6,262 bases of DNA, from assembly GCA_012513735.1 (NCBI GenBank), contig JAAZBR010000258.1:1-6262 (forward strand). Reading direction: 5' to 3'. Position numbers and translations under genes: made by a program. This document shows, piece by piece, positions 1-5,348 of this stretch. The notes below the pieces were generated by a model, which saw only the letters and a list, made by a program, of their open reading frames with translations, searched no databases and had not been told where the DNA came from. Every line of letters begins with the position of its first letter. Position 1 is the stretch's first letter. This DNA comes from Clostridiales bacterium (GTDB lineage Bacteria; Bacillota; Clostridia; Christensenellales; Aristaeellaceae).

Positions 1-1
1 C

Positions 2-325
2 CCCCTGATTGTGGTGAACTGCATCATCCTGGCCCGTGCGGAGGCTTTCGCCAGCAAAAACGGTGTGCTGGCCAGCGCCATGGATGGCATTGGTATGGGC
101 ATAGGATTTACGCTGGCCATGCTGCTAATGGGTGCAGTGCGCGAGATCCTGGGCAACGGCACCATCTTCGGTGCCCAGGTACTTGGTGCTGGGTTTGAAC
201 CGGTACTGCTGTTTATTCTGGCGCCCGGCGGCTTCTTGGCCTATGGCTTGCTGCTGGGTATCATCAATGCCATCGGCAACAGGCGCGAGGCCAAGAAAGC
301 AATCAAGGGAGGTGAAGCAGCATGA
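2..325 (+). CDS. rnfE: RnfE, electron transport complex membrane subunit (5' partial)
   Basis: C-terminal 107 residues of an integral membrane subunit of the Rnf ferredoxin:NAD+ oxidoreductase; the N-terminal part lies before the window. The frame is open from base 2 and starts PLIVVNCIILARAEAFASKN, the conserved RnfE/NqrD segment. Its Cys (fragment residue 7) matches the second intramembrane cysteine that, in the RnfA/RnfE family, helps hold an iron-sulfur cluster at the subunit interface. Hydrophobic stretches at fragment residues about 29-46 and 69-90 are membrane helices, followed by a short basic tail (GNRREAKKAIKGGEAA). RnfE and RnfA are paralogues. I call this one RnfE because of the ARAEAFASKN motif and because it directly precedes rnfA, as in the clostridial order C-D-G-E-A-B. 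Its stop overlaps the rnfA start as ATGA, and the rnfA Shine-Dalgarno lies inside its last codons, so the two are probably translationally coupled. Confidence 0.93.
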   Translation, partial: PLIVVNCIILARAEAFASKNGVLASAMDGIGMGIGFTLAMLLMGAVREILGNGTIFGAQVLGAGFEPVLLFILAPGGFLAYGLLLGIINAIGNRREAKKAIKGGEAA

Positions 326-912
326 GACTGGCTGATATTGGCGTTTTCCTGTTCTTCATCAATGCCGCTTTCAGCAACAACATGATCTTTTCCCGCTTCC
401 TGGGCAATTGTCCCTATCTGGGGGTGTCCAACAAGCTGGAAACGGCTACCGGTATGGGTGTTGCAGTGGTGTTTGTCATGGGCATCGCCTCGCTGTTCTG
501 CTATCTTAGTTATGCCTACATTCTGGTACCGCTGGGGCTGCAATACCTGGATACGATCACCTTCATTCTGATCATCGCCGCCCTTGTACAGTTGGTGGAG
601 ATGTTCATGAAGAAGTCGCTGCCGGCGCTTTACAGTGCGCTGGGCATCTACCTGCCCCTGATTACCACCAACTGCGCCGTGCTGGGGGTGGCCCTGATCA
701 ACATGCGCAGCGGATACAACCTGATCGAATCCGTGCTCAGCGGCGTGTTTGGCGCCGTTGGTTTCCTGATGGCCATCGTGCTGATGGCGGGTATCCGCGA
801 ACGCCTGGAAAGCTCGGACATCCCCAAGGCCTTCAAGGGTTTCCCCATCAGCCTGATTATTGCCGGCTTTATGTCCGTAGCCTTCCTGGGCTTTGCGGGC
901 CTTGTCAAGTAA
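322..912 (+). CDS. rnfA: RnfA, electron transport complex membrane subunit
   Basis: Complete 196-residue membrane subunit of the Rnf complex, the usual length for RnfA/NqrE. It is almost entirely hydrophobic with about six membrane helices. The family marks are clear: FSNNMIFSRFLGNCPYLGVS near the N-terminus (Cys30) and LPLITTNCAVLG (Cys118). By family knowledge these two cysteines, with their RnfE counterparts, bind a cluster in the middle of the membrane that carries electrons across it. The C-terminal GIRERLE...IPKAFKGFPISLIIAGFMSVAFLGFAG is also typical. The ATG at 322 overlaps the rnfE stop by 4 nt and has a strong Shine-Dalgarno, GGAGGTGA at 308-315, six bases upstream. In anaerobes Rnf oxidises reduced ferredoxin, reduces NAD+ and exports Na+ or H+; the sequence here does not show which ion. 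No odd residues seen. Confidence 0.97.
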   Translation: MRLADIGVFLFFINAAFSNNMIFSRFLGNCPYLGVSNKLETATGMGVAVVFVMGIASLFCYLSYAYILVPLGLQYLDTITFILIIAALVQLVEMFMKKSLPALYSALGIYLPLITTNCAVLGVALINMRSGYNLIESVLSGVFGAVGFLMAIVLMAGIRERLESSDIPKAFKGFPISLIIAGFMSVAFLGFAGLVK

Positions 913-921
913 GGAGTTACG

Positions 922-1722
922 ATGAGTACGACAGCAATCCTGTATGCAGTGGGTGTTCTGGGGGGGCTTGGCATTCTCTTTGGCGTGCTGCTCTCAGTTG
1001 CCGACAAGTTTTTTGCTGTGCCGGTGGATGAGCGTATCACCCTGGTGCGCGAGGCAGTGGCAGGGGCCAACTGCGGTGTTTGTGGCTATCCGGGCTGCGA
1101 TGCATTCTCTGAGGCAGTTGTGCGGGGCGAAGCGCCTGTGAATGGCTGCACGCCGGGTGGTTCAAAATCTGCTGCAGCACTGGCGCAGATCATGGGTGTG
1201 AACAGTGTTTCGGTGGAAGAACCTGTTGTGGCGCGCCTTCTGTGCCAGGGAGGGGACGGCATTGCCAAGGACCGGTTCGTCTATCAGGGCATCAGCAGCT
1301 GCGCTCAGGCCATGTCCCTGTCCAGCGGGCCCAAGATGTGCCCGTCGGCCTGCGTTGGCCTGGGGGATTGTGGCAGGGCGTGTAAGTTTGATGCCATCAG
1401 CTATGTCAACGGCCTGTGTGTGATCGATCCCAATAAGTGCACGGCCTGCGGCGCCTGTGTGAAGGCGTGTCCCAATCACCTGATCAAGCTGCTGCCCCGG
1501 GCGGCTACTGTTACGGTGCGGTGCAGCAACACCCAGCCCGGCAAGCTGGTCAACAAGGCCTGCGATCATGGCTGCATCGGTTGCAAGCTGTGCGAGAAAG
1601 CCTGTGAACATGATGCCATTCACGTGAACGACAGTCTGGCGGTCATTGACACGGATAAATGCATCCGCTGTGAAGCCTGCGTTGCGGCCTGCCCGAAGAA
1701 GTGCATCACGCTGAGCGCCTGA
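922..1722 (+). CDS. rnfB: RnfB, iron-sulfur subunit of the Rnf complex
   Basis: 266-residue multi-cluster iron-sulfur protein, the likely entry point for electrons from ferredoxin. Residues about 5-25 form one N-terminal membrane helix. A four-Cys motif follows (C51-x2-C54-x4-C59-x16-C76, within CGVCGYPGCDAF), the hallmark Fe-S domain of RnfB. Four ferredoxin-type [4Fe-4S] motifs come next: C140-x3-C144-x5-C150-x3-C154 (ACVGLGDC), C173/176/179/183, C218/221/224/228 preceded by an extra C214 (CDHGCIGCKLCEKAC), and C247/250/253/257. About five clusters are therefore expected. The usual Pro after the last Cys is Lys in the first ferredoxin motif and Glu in the third. Isolated cysteines occur at 108, 127, 201 and 261. 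Length suits the clostridial form, which has more ferredoxin motifs than the proteobacterial one. Start ATG has AAGGAG at 911-916, overlapping the rnfA stop TAA. It is the last gene of the rnf operon and is followed by a terminator. Confidence 0.97.
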   Translation: MSTTAILYAVGVLGGLGILFGVLLSVADKFFAVPVDERITLVREAVAGANCGVCGYPGCDAFSEAVVRGEAPVNGCTPGGSKSAAALAQIMGVNSVSVEEPVVARLLCQGGDGIAKDRFVYQGISSCAQAMSLSSGPKMCPSACVGLGDCGRACKFDAISYVNGLCVIDPNKCTACGACVKACPNHLIKLLPRAATVTVRCSNTQPGKLVNKACDHGCIGCKLCEKACEHDAIHVNDSLAVIDTDKCIRCEACVAACPKKCITLSA

Positions 1723-1740
1723 CACGCCTCCACATGCAAC

Positions 1741-1768
1741 AAGGCGTCGTCTACGGGCGACGTCTTTT
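1741..1768 (+). terminator. Intrinsic terminator of the rnf operon
   Basis: Nineteen bases after the rnfB stop, 1741-1751 (AAGGCGTCGTC) pairs with 1756-1766 (GGCGACGTCTT) in an 11-bp stem with two G-U wobbles. It closes on C(UACG)G, an exceptionally stable UNCG-type tetraloop. The 3' arm runs into TCTTTT (1763-1768) and then GTGTGTTA, a short but usable U tract. On the minus strand no T tract follows the stem, so it should act in the + direction only. It separates the rnf operon from the frr operon. Confidence 0.85.
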
Positions 1769-1815
1769 GTGTGTTAGTTACACAGCTTGTACCTGGCGTG
1801 AAAGCACGCTCACCC

Positions 1816-1844
1816 TTGATAAACCATGTCAAAGCGGGTACAAT
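1816..1844 (+). promoter_or_regulatory. SigA-type promoter for the frr-uppS-cdsA-dxr-rseP operon
   Basis: TTGATA (1816-1821) and TACAAT (1839-1844) are separated by exactly 17 bases. Each hexamer has one mismatch to TTGACA/TATAAT. Transcription would start near 1851, giving a leader of about 30 nt before the frr ATG. It lies just downstream of the rnf terminator, which is where a new operon promoter is expected. Two short inverted repeats lie upstream of the -35 box (1770-1784 and 1796-1809). The call rests on sequence match and position only. Confidence 0.8.
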
Positions 1845-1868
1845 ACATGCCATAGAACAAAGCAACAG

Positions 1869-1874
1869 GGAGGT
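1869..1874 (+). promoter_or_regulatory. Ribosome binding site that fixes the frr start
   Basis: GGAGGT, seven bases before ATG 1882. The reading frame stays open upstream to a GTG at 1771, but the promoter and its probable transcription start (about 1851) lie inside that extension. The ATG at 1882 is therefore the true start. Confidence 0.85.
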
Positions 1875-1881
1875 TGTCACC

Positions 1882-2439
1882 ATGTATCAGGATATCATTG
1901 ATACGGCAAGAGAGAAGATGGAGAAAACGCGAGAAGTGTTCAAGCGGGATATGCAATCCCTGCGCGCCGGCCGTGCAAACCCCCAGCTGTTGGATCGTAT
2001 TATGGTGGACTACTATGGCACCATGACCCCGCTGAACCAGATGGCCAATATTTCTTCCCCGGAGCCCCGGATGCTGACCATCTCGCTGTGGGACACCAAG
2101 GCCATCCCGCTGGTGGAAAAAGCCATTCAGAAGAGCGATCTGGGCATGAATCCGGCCAACGACGGCAAGATCATTCGCCTGATTGTGCCGGAGCTTAACG
2201 AGGAGCGCCGCAGGGAGCTGAGCAAAAAAGTGGGCCAGGCTGCGGAGGAATCCAAGGTTGCAATACGTTCCATCCGGCGGGATGCTATTGAGCAGATCAA
2301 AAAGCTGAAGAAGGACTCCGTGATCACCGAGGACGATCAGCACAAGGGTGAAGAGGAAATGCAGAAGGTCACCGACAATGCGGTCAAGGAAATCGACAAG
2401 CTGGCGGCCGAAAAGGAAAAGGAGATCATGGAGATTTGA
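1882..2439 (+). CDS. frr: Ribosome recycling factor
   Basis: Frr splits the post-termination ribosome together with EF-G in the cytoplasm. From ATG 1882 the protein has 185 residues, the standard family length. It begins MYQDIIDTAREKMEKTREVF and carries the family features in order: the LRAGRANPQLLDRI helix segment, VDYYGTMTPLNQMANIS (domain II beta region), LNEERRRELSKKVGQAAEESKVAIRSIRRDA, and a charged C-terminal helix rich in Lys and Glu that completes the three-helix bundle. No residue looks missing. It is the first gene of its operon, behind the promoter at 1816-1844. In many Firmicutes frr follows pyrH in an rpsB-tsf-pyrH-frr cluster; here rnfB is upstream instead. The stop TGA overlaps a TTG that may start the next small gene. 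Confidence 0.98.
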   Translation: MYQDIIDTAREKMEKTREVFKRDMQSLRAGRANPQLLDRIMVDYYGTMTPLNQMANISSPEPRMLTISLWDTKAIPLVEKAIQKSDLGMNPANDGKIIRLIVPELNEERRRELSKKVGQAAEESKVAIRSIRRDAIEQIKKLKKDSVITEDDQHKGEEEMQKVTDNAVKEIDKLAAEKEKEIMEI

Positions 2440-2657
2440 TCTCCCTGGAGGACTGCGTTGCGATGCCCCTGCAACAGGCCCTGGACATCCTGGCGCTGCA
2501 GGGAATAACGCCCAGTGTTGTATATACAACTGGCAGAAAACCACAGGGACAGCTTGCCGGCCGGACTGCCCATGTGATGGCTGTGCGCCCGGGCTGTTTA
2601 GTAGCGGGCTGGTTCCTTGACGCCGGGCCGAAGGAGACGGATGAGCATAAAGGCTGA
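2436..2657 (+). CDS. Small uncharacterised protein between frr and uppS
   Basis: Frame encoding 73 residues from TTG 2436 (TTGA overlap with the frr stop, AAAAGGAG at 2417-2424) or 64 residues from ATG 2463 (GGAGGA at 2447-2452, ten bases upstream). I cannot decide the start firmly. I do not recognise the family. What can be seen: an amphipathic helix-like stretch MPLQQALDILALQGITPSVVY, then a polar linker with GRKPQGQLAG, then a strand-like HVMAVRPGCLVAGWF. There is no signal peptide, membrane helix or metal motif. The pattern 'PLxxALxxLxxxGI..xVVY' faintly recalls one half of a PASTA-like fold, which is a weak inference. Support for coding: it fills the gap between two tightly packed genes, overlaps uppS by 17 nt, and about two thirds of its codons end in G or C, as in an ordinary gene here. 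The other frames in this gap give unnatural Cys/Pro/Gly-rich text. A degenerate spacer remains possible. Confidence 0.6.
   Translation: MISLEDCVAMPLQQALDILALQGITPSVVYTTGRKPQGQLAGRTAHVMAVRPGCLVAGWFLDAGPKETDEHKG
2517..2530. repeat. 14-bp perfect AT-rich palindrome inside the small ORF
   Basis: GTTGTATATACAAC equals its own reverse complement. It can be a DNA-level binding site for a dimeric protein or a short RNA hairpin (5-bp stem, ATAT loop). CCA before and TGG after could extend the hairpin across a two-base bulge. It sits about 110 bases before the uppS start. No convincing -35 box is spaced correctly for it to serve as a -10 element. Confidence 0.4.
2631..2636 (+). promoter_or_regulatory. 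Ribosome binding site that fixes the uppS start
   Basis: AAGGAG, four bases before ATG 2641. An in-frame upstream start at 2617 would add an eight-residue MTPGRRRR extension. It has no comparable site and lies outside the conserved protein, so ATG 2641 is preferred. Confidence 0.75.
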
Positions 2658-3360
2658 ATTGCTGCCCCGGCACGTGGCCATCATTATGGATGGAAACGGG
2701 CGCTGGGCGAAACAGCATCGCATTGTGGTGGCATTGGGTCACCGCAAAGGCGTGGAGGCGCTGCGCAGCGTGGTGCGGTATGCAAGCGATATCGGTATTC
2801 AGGTGCTCAGCATCTTCGCTTTTTCCACTGAGAACTGGAACCGGCCGCAACGTGAGGTTTCCGCGCTGATGGCGCTGATCCTGGAGTTTTTTGCCTCAGA
2901 AATTGACGAGTTGCACGGAAATGATGTGCAGATTCGCATCTTGGGCGAGAAATCAGCATTGCCTGATGCCCAGCGGCAGGCTGTGACCGCAGCCGAGGAA
3001 CGCACAAAAAACAACAAGGGGCTACAGTTAAATATTGCGCTCAACTATGGGGCGCGGGATGAACTGTTGCGCGCAGCGCGGGCATTGGCAAGGGAGGTGC
3101 AGTCTGGCACCCTCAAGCCTGAGGAAATCACTGCCTCCCACTTTGAAGCGTATCTTGATACGGCTGGACAGCCGGATGTGGATCTGCTGATCCGCACCAG
3201 TGGTGAGATGCGGCTGAGCAACTTTCTGCTATATCAAAATGCCTATGCTGAGCTTTGCTTTCCCAGCGTGTTATGGCCTGACTTTGATCAGCGCCATTTT
3301 CAGGAGGCGCTGCAGGCATTTGCGGCGAGGGACAGAAGATTCGGGGGCAGAAACACATGA
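2641..3360 (+). CDS. uppS: Undecaprenyl diphosphate synthase (cis-prenyltransferase)
   Basis: 239 residues from ATG 2641. It adds isopentenyl diphosphate units in cis to farnesyl diphosphate, making the C55 lipid carrier for peptidoglycan and other wall polymers; cytoplasmic, membrane-associated. Family motifs in order: HVAIIMDGNGRWA with the catalytic Asp17; GHRKG (His34); FAFSTENWNRP (61-69) for substrate binding; LNIALNYGARDEL; and DLLIRTSGEMRLSNFLLYQNAYAELCF, which contains the conserved Arg-Thr-Ser-Gly-Glu diphosphate-binding and Mg2+ region. The length is close to that of E. coli UppS. The start overlaps the end of the small upstream ORF by 17 nt, and its stop overlaps the cdsA ATG as ATGA, so both junctions suggest translational coupling. 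The product works downstream of Dxr, encoded two genes later. A shorter-chain cis-prenyltransferase cannot be excluded from sequence alone, but the gene context favours UppS. Confidence 0.96.
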   Translation: MSIKAELLPRHVAIIMDGNGRWAKQHRIVVALGHRKGVEALRSVVRYASDIGIQVLSIFAFSTENWNRPQREVSALMALILEFFASEIDELHGNDVQIRILGEKSALPDAQRQAVTAAEERTKNNKGLQLNIALNYGARDELLRAARALAREVQSGTLKPEEITASHFEAYLDTAGQPDVDLLIRTSGEMRLSNFLLYQNAYAELCFPSVLWPDFDQRHFQEALQAFAARDRRFGGRNT

Positions 3361-4169
3361 TGACAAGAATTCTCACCGGGATCAGCCTGCTGGCTCTGCT
3401 GCTGTTTGCGCTGTGGATGGGCGGCTGGGTGTTTTCCATCCTGTGGATTGCCTGTGTGCTGCTGGCCATGGCGGAGGAGTTTCACCTGCTGTCCGGCGCC
3501 GGACACCGCCCTGTGGCGTGGCCAACCTGGCTTGCGCTGATTGTCAGCATTCCCTGTTTTTTGCTGTTTGACGAGAATTCTGCGCTGCCTATCCTGATGG
3601 CCATGGTTTTCCTGACCTTTTGCATTGTATGTGCCAGCGTGTTGTTTCGCAGCGAACCCCGGATCGAGGACATGCTGATGTCCCTGTTGCCGCTGCTGTC
3701 TATTGCGCTGCCGGGCATGTTCATGCTGGCAATGGGAAGGCTGCCCGAACAGATGTCCCGCCTGTTGCTCACCATCACCTTCTTTGTGCCTGTGATAGGG
3801 GATACGTCGGCCTATTTTGTGGGCACCCGCTATGGCAGGGTGAAGTTGATTCCTCTGATCAGTCCCAAGAAGACGGTAGAGGGGGCATTGGGCGGGCTGC
3901 TGGGCAGCCTGCTCACCAGTCTTGGGCTGTACCTGATCGCGCTGACGACGGGCATGACTCTGCCTGTCGTCTGGCACTTTGTGCTCATTGGCTTGCTGGG
4001 CGGCGTCATCGGTCAACTCGGCGACCTGTTTGCATCCATTGTGAAGCGTCACTGCAATGCCAAGGATTTCGGCACCATCTTTCCCGGCCACGGGGGCATG
4101 ATGGATCGGCTGGACTCCATTCTCTTTGTAGCGGTATTCGTATACATCTACTACCTGTTAATGCTATAG
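3357..4169 (+). CDS. cdsA: Phosphatidate cytidylyltransferase (CDP-diacylglycerol synthase)
   Basis: 270-residue polytopic membrane enzyme that makes CDP-diacylglycerol from phosphatidic acid and CTP, the branch point for bacterial phospholipids. About eight hydrophobic helices are visible. The full CDS signature lies at residues 227-253, SIVKRHCNAKDFGTIFPGHG followed by GMMDRLD, and contains the conserved Lys-Asp, His-Gly-Gly and Asp-Arg-x-Asp residues. Earlier conserved blocks are GDTSAYFVGTRYG (148-160), SPKKTVEG (169-176) and GQLGDLFASIVKR (219-231). The length is usual for the family. Two adjacent ATGs (3357 and 3360) are possible starts. I chose 3357 because it gives the ATGA overlap with the uppS stop. 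The Shine-Dalgarno is poor (only GGGGG at 3343-3347), so translation is probably coupled to uppS. The stop codon TAG is the first part of the dxr Shine-Dalgarno. Confidence 0.96.
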   Translation: MMTRILTGISLLALLLFALWMGGWVFSILWIACVLLAMAEEFHLLSGAGHRPVAWPTWLALIVSIPCFLLFDENSALPILMAMVFLTFCIVCASVLFRSEPRIEDMLMSLLPLLSIALPGMFMLAMGRLPEQMSRLLLTITFFVPVIGDTSAYFVGTRYGRVKLIPLISPKKTVEGALGGLLGSLLTSLGLYLIALTTGMTLPVVWHFVLIGLLGGVIGQLGDLFASIVKRHCNAKDFGTIFPGHGGMMDRLDSILFVAVFVYIYYLLML

Positions 4170-4173
4170 GAGG
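4167..4173 (+). promoter_or_regulatory. dxr Shine-Dalgarno overlapping the cdsA stop
   Basis: TAGGAGG: the cdsA stop TAG is also the start of a full AGGAGG site, only three bases before the dxr ATG at 4177. The spacing is unusually tight, but the protein must start here because the conserved GSTGSIG motif begins at residue 8. Ribosomes ending cdsA would stop on top of the dxr initiation site. Confidence 0.8.
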
Positions 4174-4176
4174 ATC

Positions 4177-5334
4177 ATGCGCTCCATCACCATTTTAGGC
4201 TCTACTGGCTCCATTGGCACGCAGGCGCTCCAGGTGGTCGATCTGCACCCGGAGCGCTTTGCAGTTACTGCCCTCAGCGCGCACGCCAACAGCGACCTGC
4301 TGTTTGAGCAGGTCAGGCGCTACCGGCCCAAAATGGCTGCGCTGACCGGTGCATCATCCTGTGAAGTGCCGGCAGATTTGAGTTTTTGCCAGTTCTCCTT
4401 CGGTCCTGATGCGCTGGAAAAGCTGGCCCATCATGCGCCGGCAGATGATGTGCTGGTATCGGTCAGCGGTATGGTGGGCCTGCGCAGCGTGCTGGCAGCC
4501 CGTAAGACCGGCCGCCGTGTGCTGCTGGCCAACAAGGAGGCGCTGGTGGCAGGTGGACAGCTTGTGATGAGCGCCTGCCCAGGTACCGGGCAGGATGCGA
4601 CGCTGCTGCCCGTTGATAGCGAGCACAGCGCCTTGTTTCAGTGCCTGCACGCGGCGAATGGCAACCCCTATCGCCGCCTGAGCCTGACCGCCTCGGGCGG
4701 GCCCTTCCGCCAATGGTCGCCTGAGCGTATTGCCGCGGCCACGCCCCGGGAGGCGCTTAAGCATCCCAACTGGGATATGGGAGCGAAGATCAGCGTTGAT
4801 TCTGCCAGCATGTTCAACAAAGCCCTTGAAATCATTGAGGCGCGGTGGTTGTTTGACGCCAGGCCAGAACAGATCGACGTGCTGATTCACCCCCAGAGCA
4901 TTGTGCACTCCTTGGTGGAGTTTGAGGATGGTGCGGTGATAGCACAGCTTGGTATGCCCGATATGCGCGTGCCCATCCAGTATGCCATGAGCTATCCCCA
5001 GCGGCTGCCCAGTGGCGTCCCGGCACTTGACCTGGCCCAGGTGGGGACGCTACACTTTGAGCGGCCGGACCCCGTGCGTTACCCGGCGCTTGACCTGGCG
5101 TACCGGGCTCTGCGTGCCGGCGGATCAGCGGCCTGTGTGCTTAATGCAGCCAATGAGGTGGCTGTAGCAGCCTTTCTGAAAGGTGCCTTAGCCTTTGGAG
5201 GCATTGCACGCGTTGTTGCAGACACGCTGCAGCGGGTGGGAACGGCGCCTGTTCACAACCTGGAAGCTGTGGAGGAGGCGGATCGGCAGGCTCGCGAGGT
5301 GGCCGGAACGGTTGTGAAATCCCTGAGAACCTGA
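4177..5334 (+). CDS. dxr: 1-deoxy-D-xylulose 5-phosphate reductoisomerase
   Basis: 385-residue cytoplasmic enzyme that converts DXP to 2-C-methyl-D-erythritol 4-phosphate with NADPH, the committed step of the MEP isoprenoid pathway and the target of fosmidomycin. NADPH-binding Rossmann motif GSTGSIGTQ at 8-16; LANKEALVAGG at 117-127; metal ligands Asp147 and Glu149 in PVDSEHSALFQCL; substrate-binding ASGGPF (Ser173); HPNWDMG (His196, loop Trp199); VDSASMFNKALE with Ser209, Asn214, Lys215 and metal ligand Glu218; then HPQSIVHSLVEF and AQLGMPDMRVPIQYA. All known active-site positions appear present (equivalents assigned by alignment to the E. coli enzyme from memory). The C-terminal helical domain carries LNAANEVAVAAFL. 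Two copies of PALDLA (282-287 and 303-308) are encoded by an 18-nt direct repeat with one mismatch. The gene lies between cdsA and rseP, as in many Firmicutes, and its product feeds precursors to UppS. Confidence 0.97.
   Translation: MRSITILGSTGSIGTQALQVVDLHPERFAVTALSAHANSDLLFEQVRRYRPKMAALTGASSCEVPADLSFCQFSFGPDALEKLAHHAPADDVLVSVSGMVGLRSVLAARKTGRRVLLANKEALVAGGQLVMSACPGTGQDATLLPVDSEHSALFQCLHAANGNPYRRLSLTASGGPFRQWSPERIAAATPREALKHPNWDMGAKISVDSASMFNKALEIIEARWLFDARPEQIDVLIHPQSIVHSLVEFEDGAVIAQLGMPDMRVPIQYAMSYPQRLPSGVPALDLAQVGTLHFERPDPVRYPALDLAYRALRAGGSAACVLNAANEVAVAAFLKGALAFGGIARVVADTLQRVGTAPVHNLEAVEEADRQAREVAGTVVKSLRT
5019..5099 (+). repeat. Short imperfect direct repeat within dxr
   Basis: CCCGGCACTTGACCTGGC (5019-5036) and CCCGGCGCTTGACCTGGC (5082-5099) differ at one base and lie 63 bases (21 codons) apart in the same frame. 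Each encodes PALDLA. Probably a coincidence of codon bias and locally similar peptide, possibly a small gene-conversion trace. Confidence 0.35.
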
Positions 5335-5338
5335 TCGC

Positions 5339-5345
5339 AGGAGGA
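5339..5345 (+). promoter_or_regulatory. Ribosome binding site for rseP
   Basis: AGGAGGA, three bases before ATG 5349 and just after the dxr stop (5332-5334). Together with the site of dxr it shows unusually close spacing, and it supports the chosen rseP start. Confidence 0.75.
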
Positions 5346-5348
5346 AAG

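Noticed and set aside
1769..1785. Possible Rex (redox-sensing) operator near the rnf genes
   Set aside because: The repeat resembles TTGTG...CACAA only loosely, the arms are short, and it lies downstream of the rnf genes, where it could not control their promoter.
1771..1881. N-terminal extension of Frr from the GTG at 1771
   Set aside because: The promoter and probable transcription start lie within it, and the 185-residue form from ATG 1882 matches the family length exactly.
2498..2530. Internal promoter for uppS using TATATA in the palindrome as -10
   Set aside because: No -35-like hexamer occurs 16-18 bases upstream, and there is no properly spaced TG extended -10.
2348..2620. Alternative + strand frame covering the frr end and the gap before uppS
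   Set aside because: Its product in the gap is Cys/Pro/Gly-rich without secondary-structure pattern, and its first third overlaps frr. The frame at 2436-2657 is more protein-like.
1810..2850. 346-residue open frame on the minus strand opposite frr and the start of uppS
   Set aside because: It runs antisense to a clear frr gene, crosses the promoter and two gene boundaries, is rich in His/Gln/Pro without domain pattern, and has no ribosome binding site I can see. It is a by-product of GC-biased codons on the + strand.
3300..4091. 263-residue minus-strand frame opposite cdsA
   Set aside because: Extremely Gln/His-rich text, typical of the reverse complement of a Leu-rich membrane protein gene; the + strand gene is unambiguous.
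4354..4908. 184-residue minus-strand frame inside dxr
   Set aside because: Entirely inside a conserved gene and without recognisable protein features.
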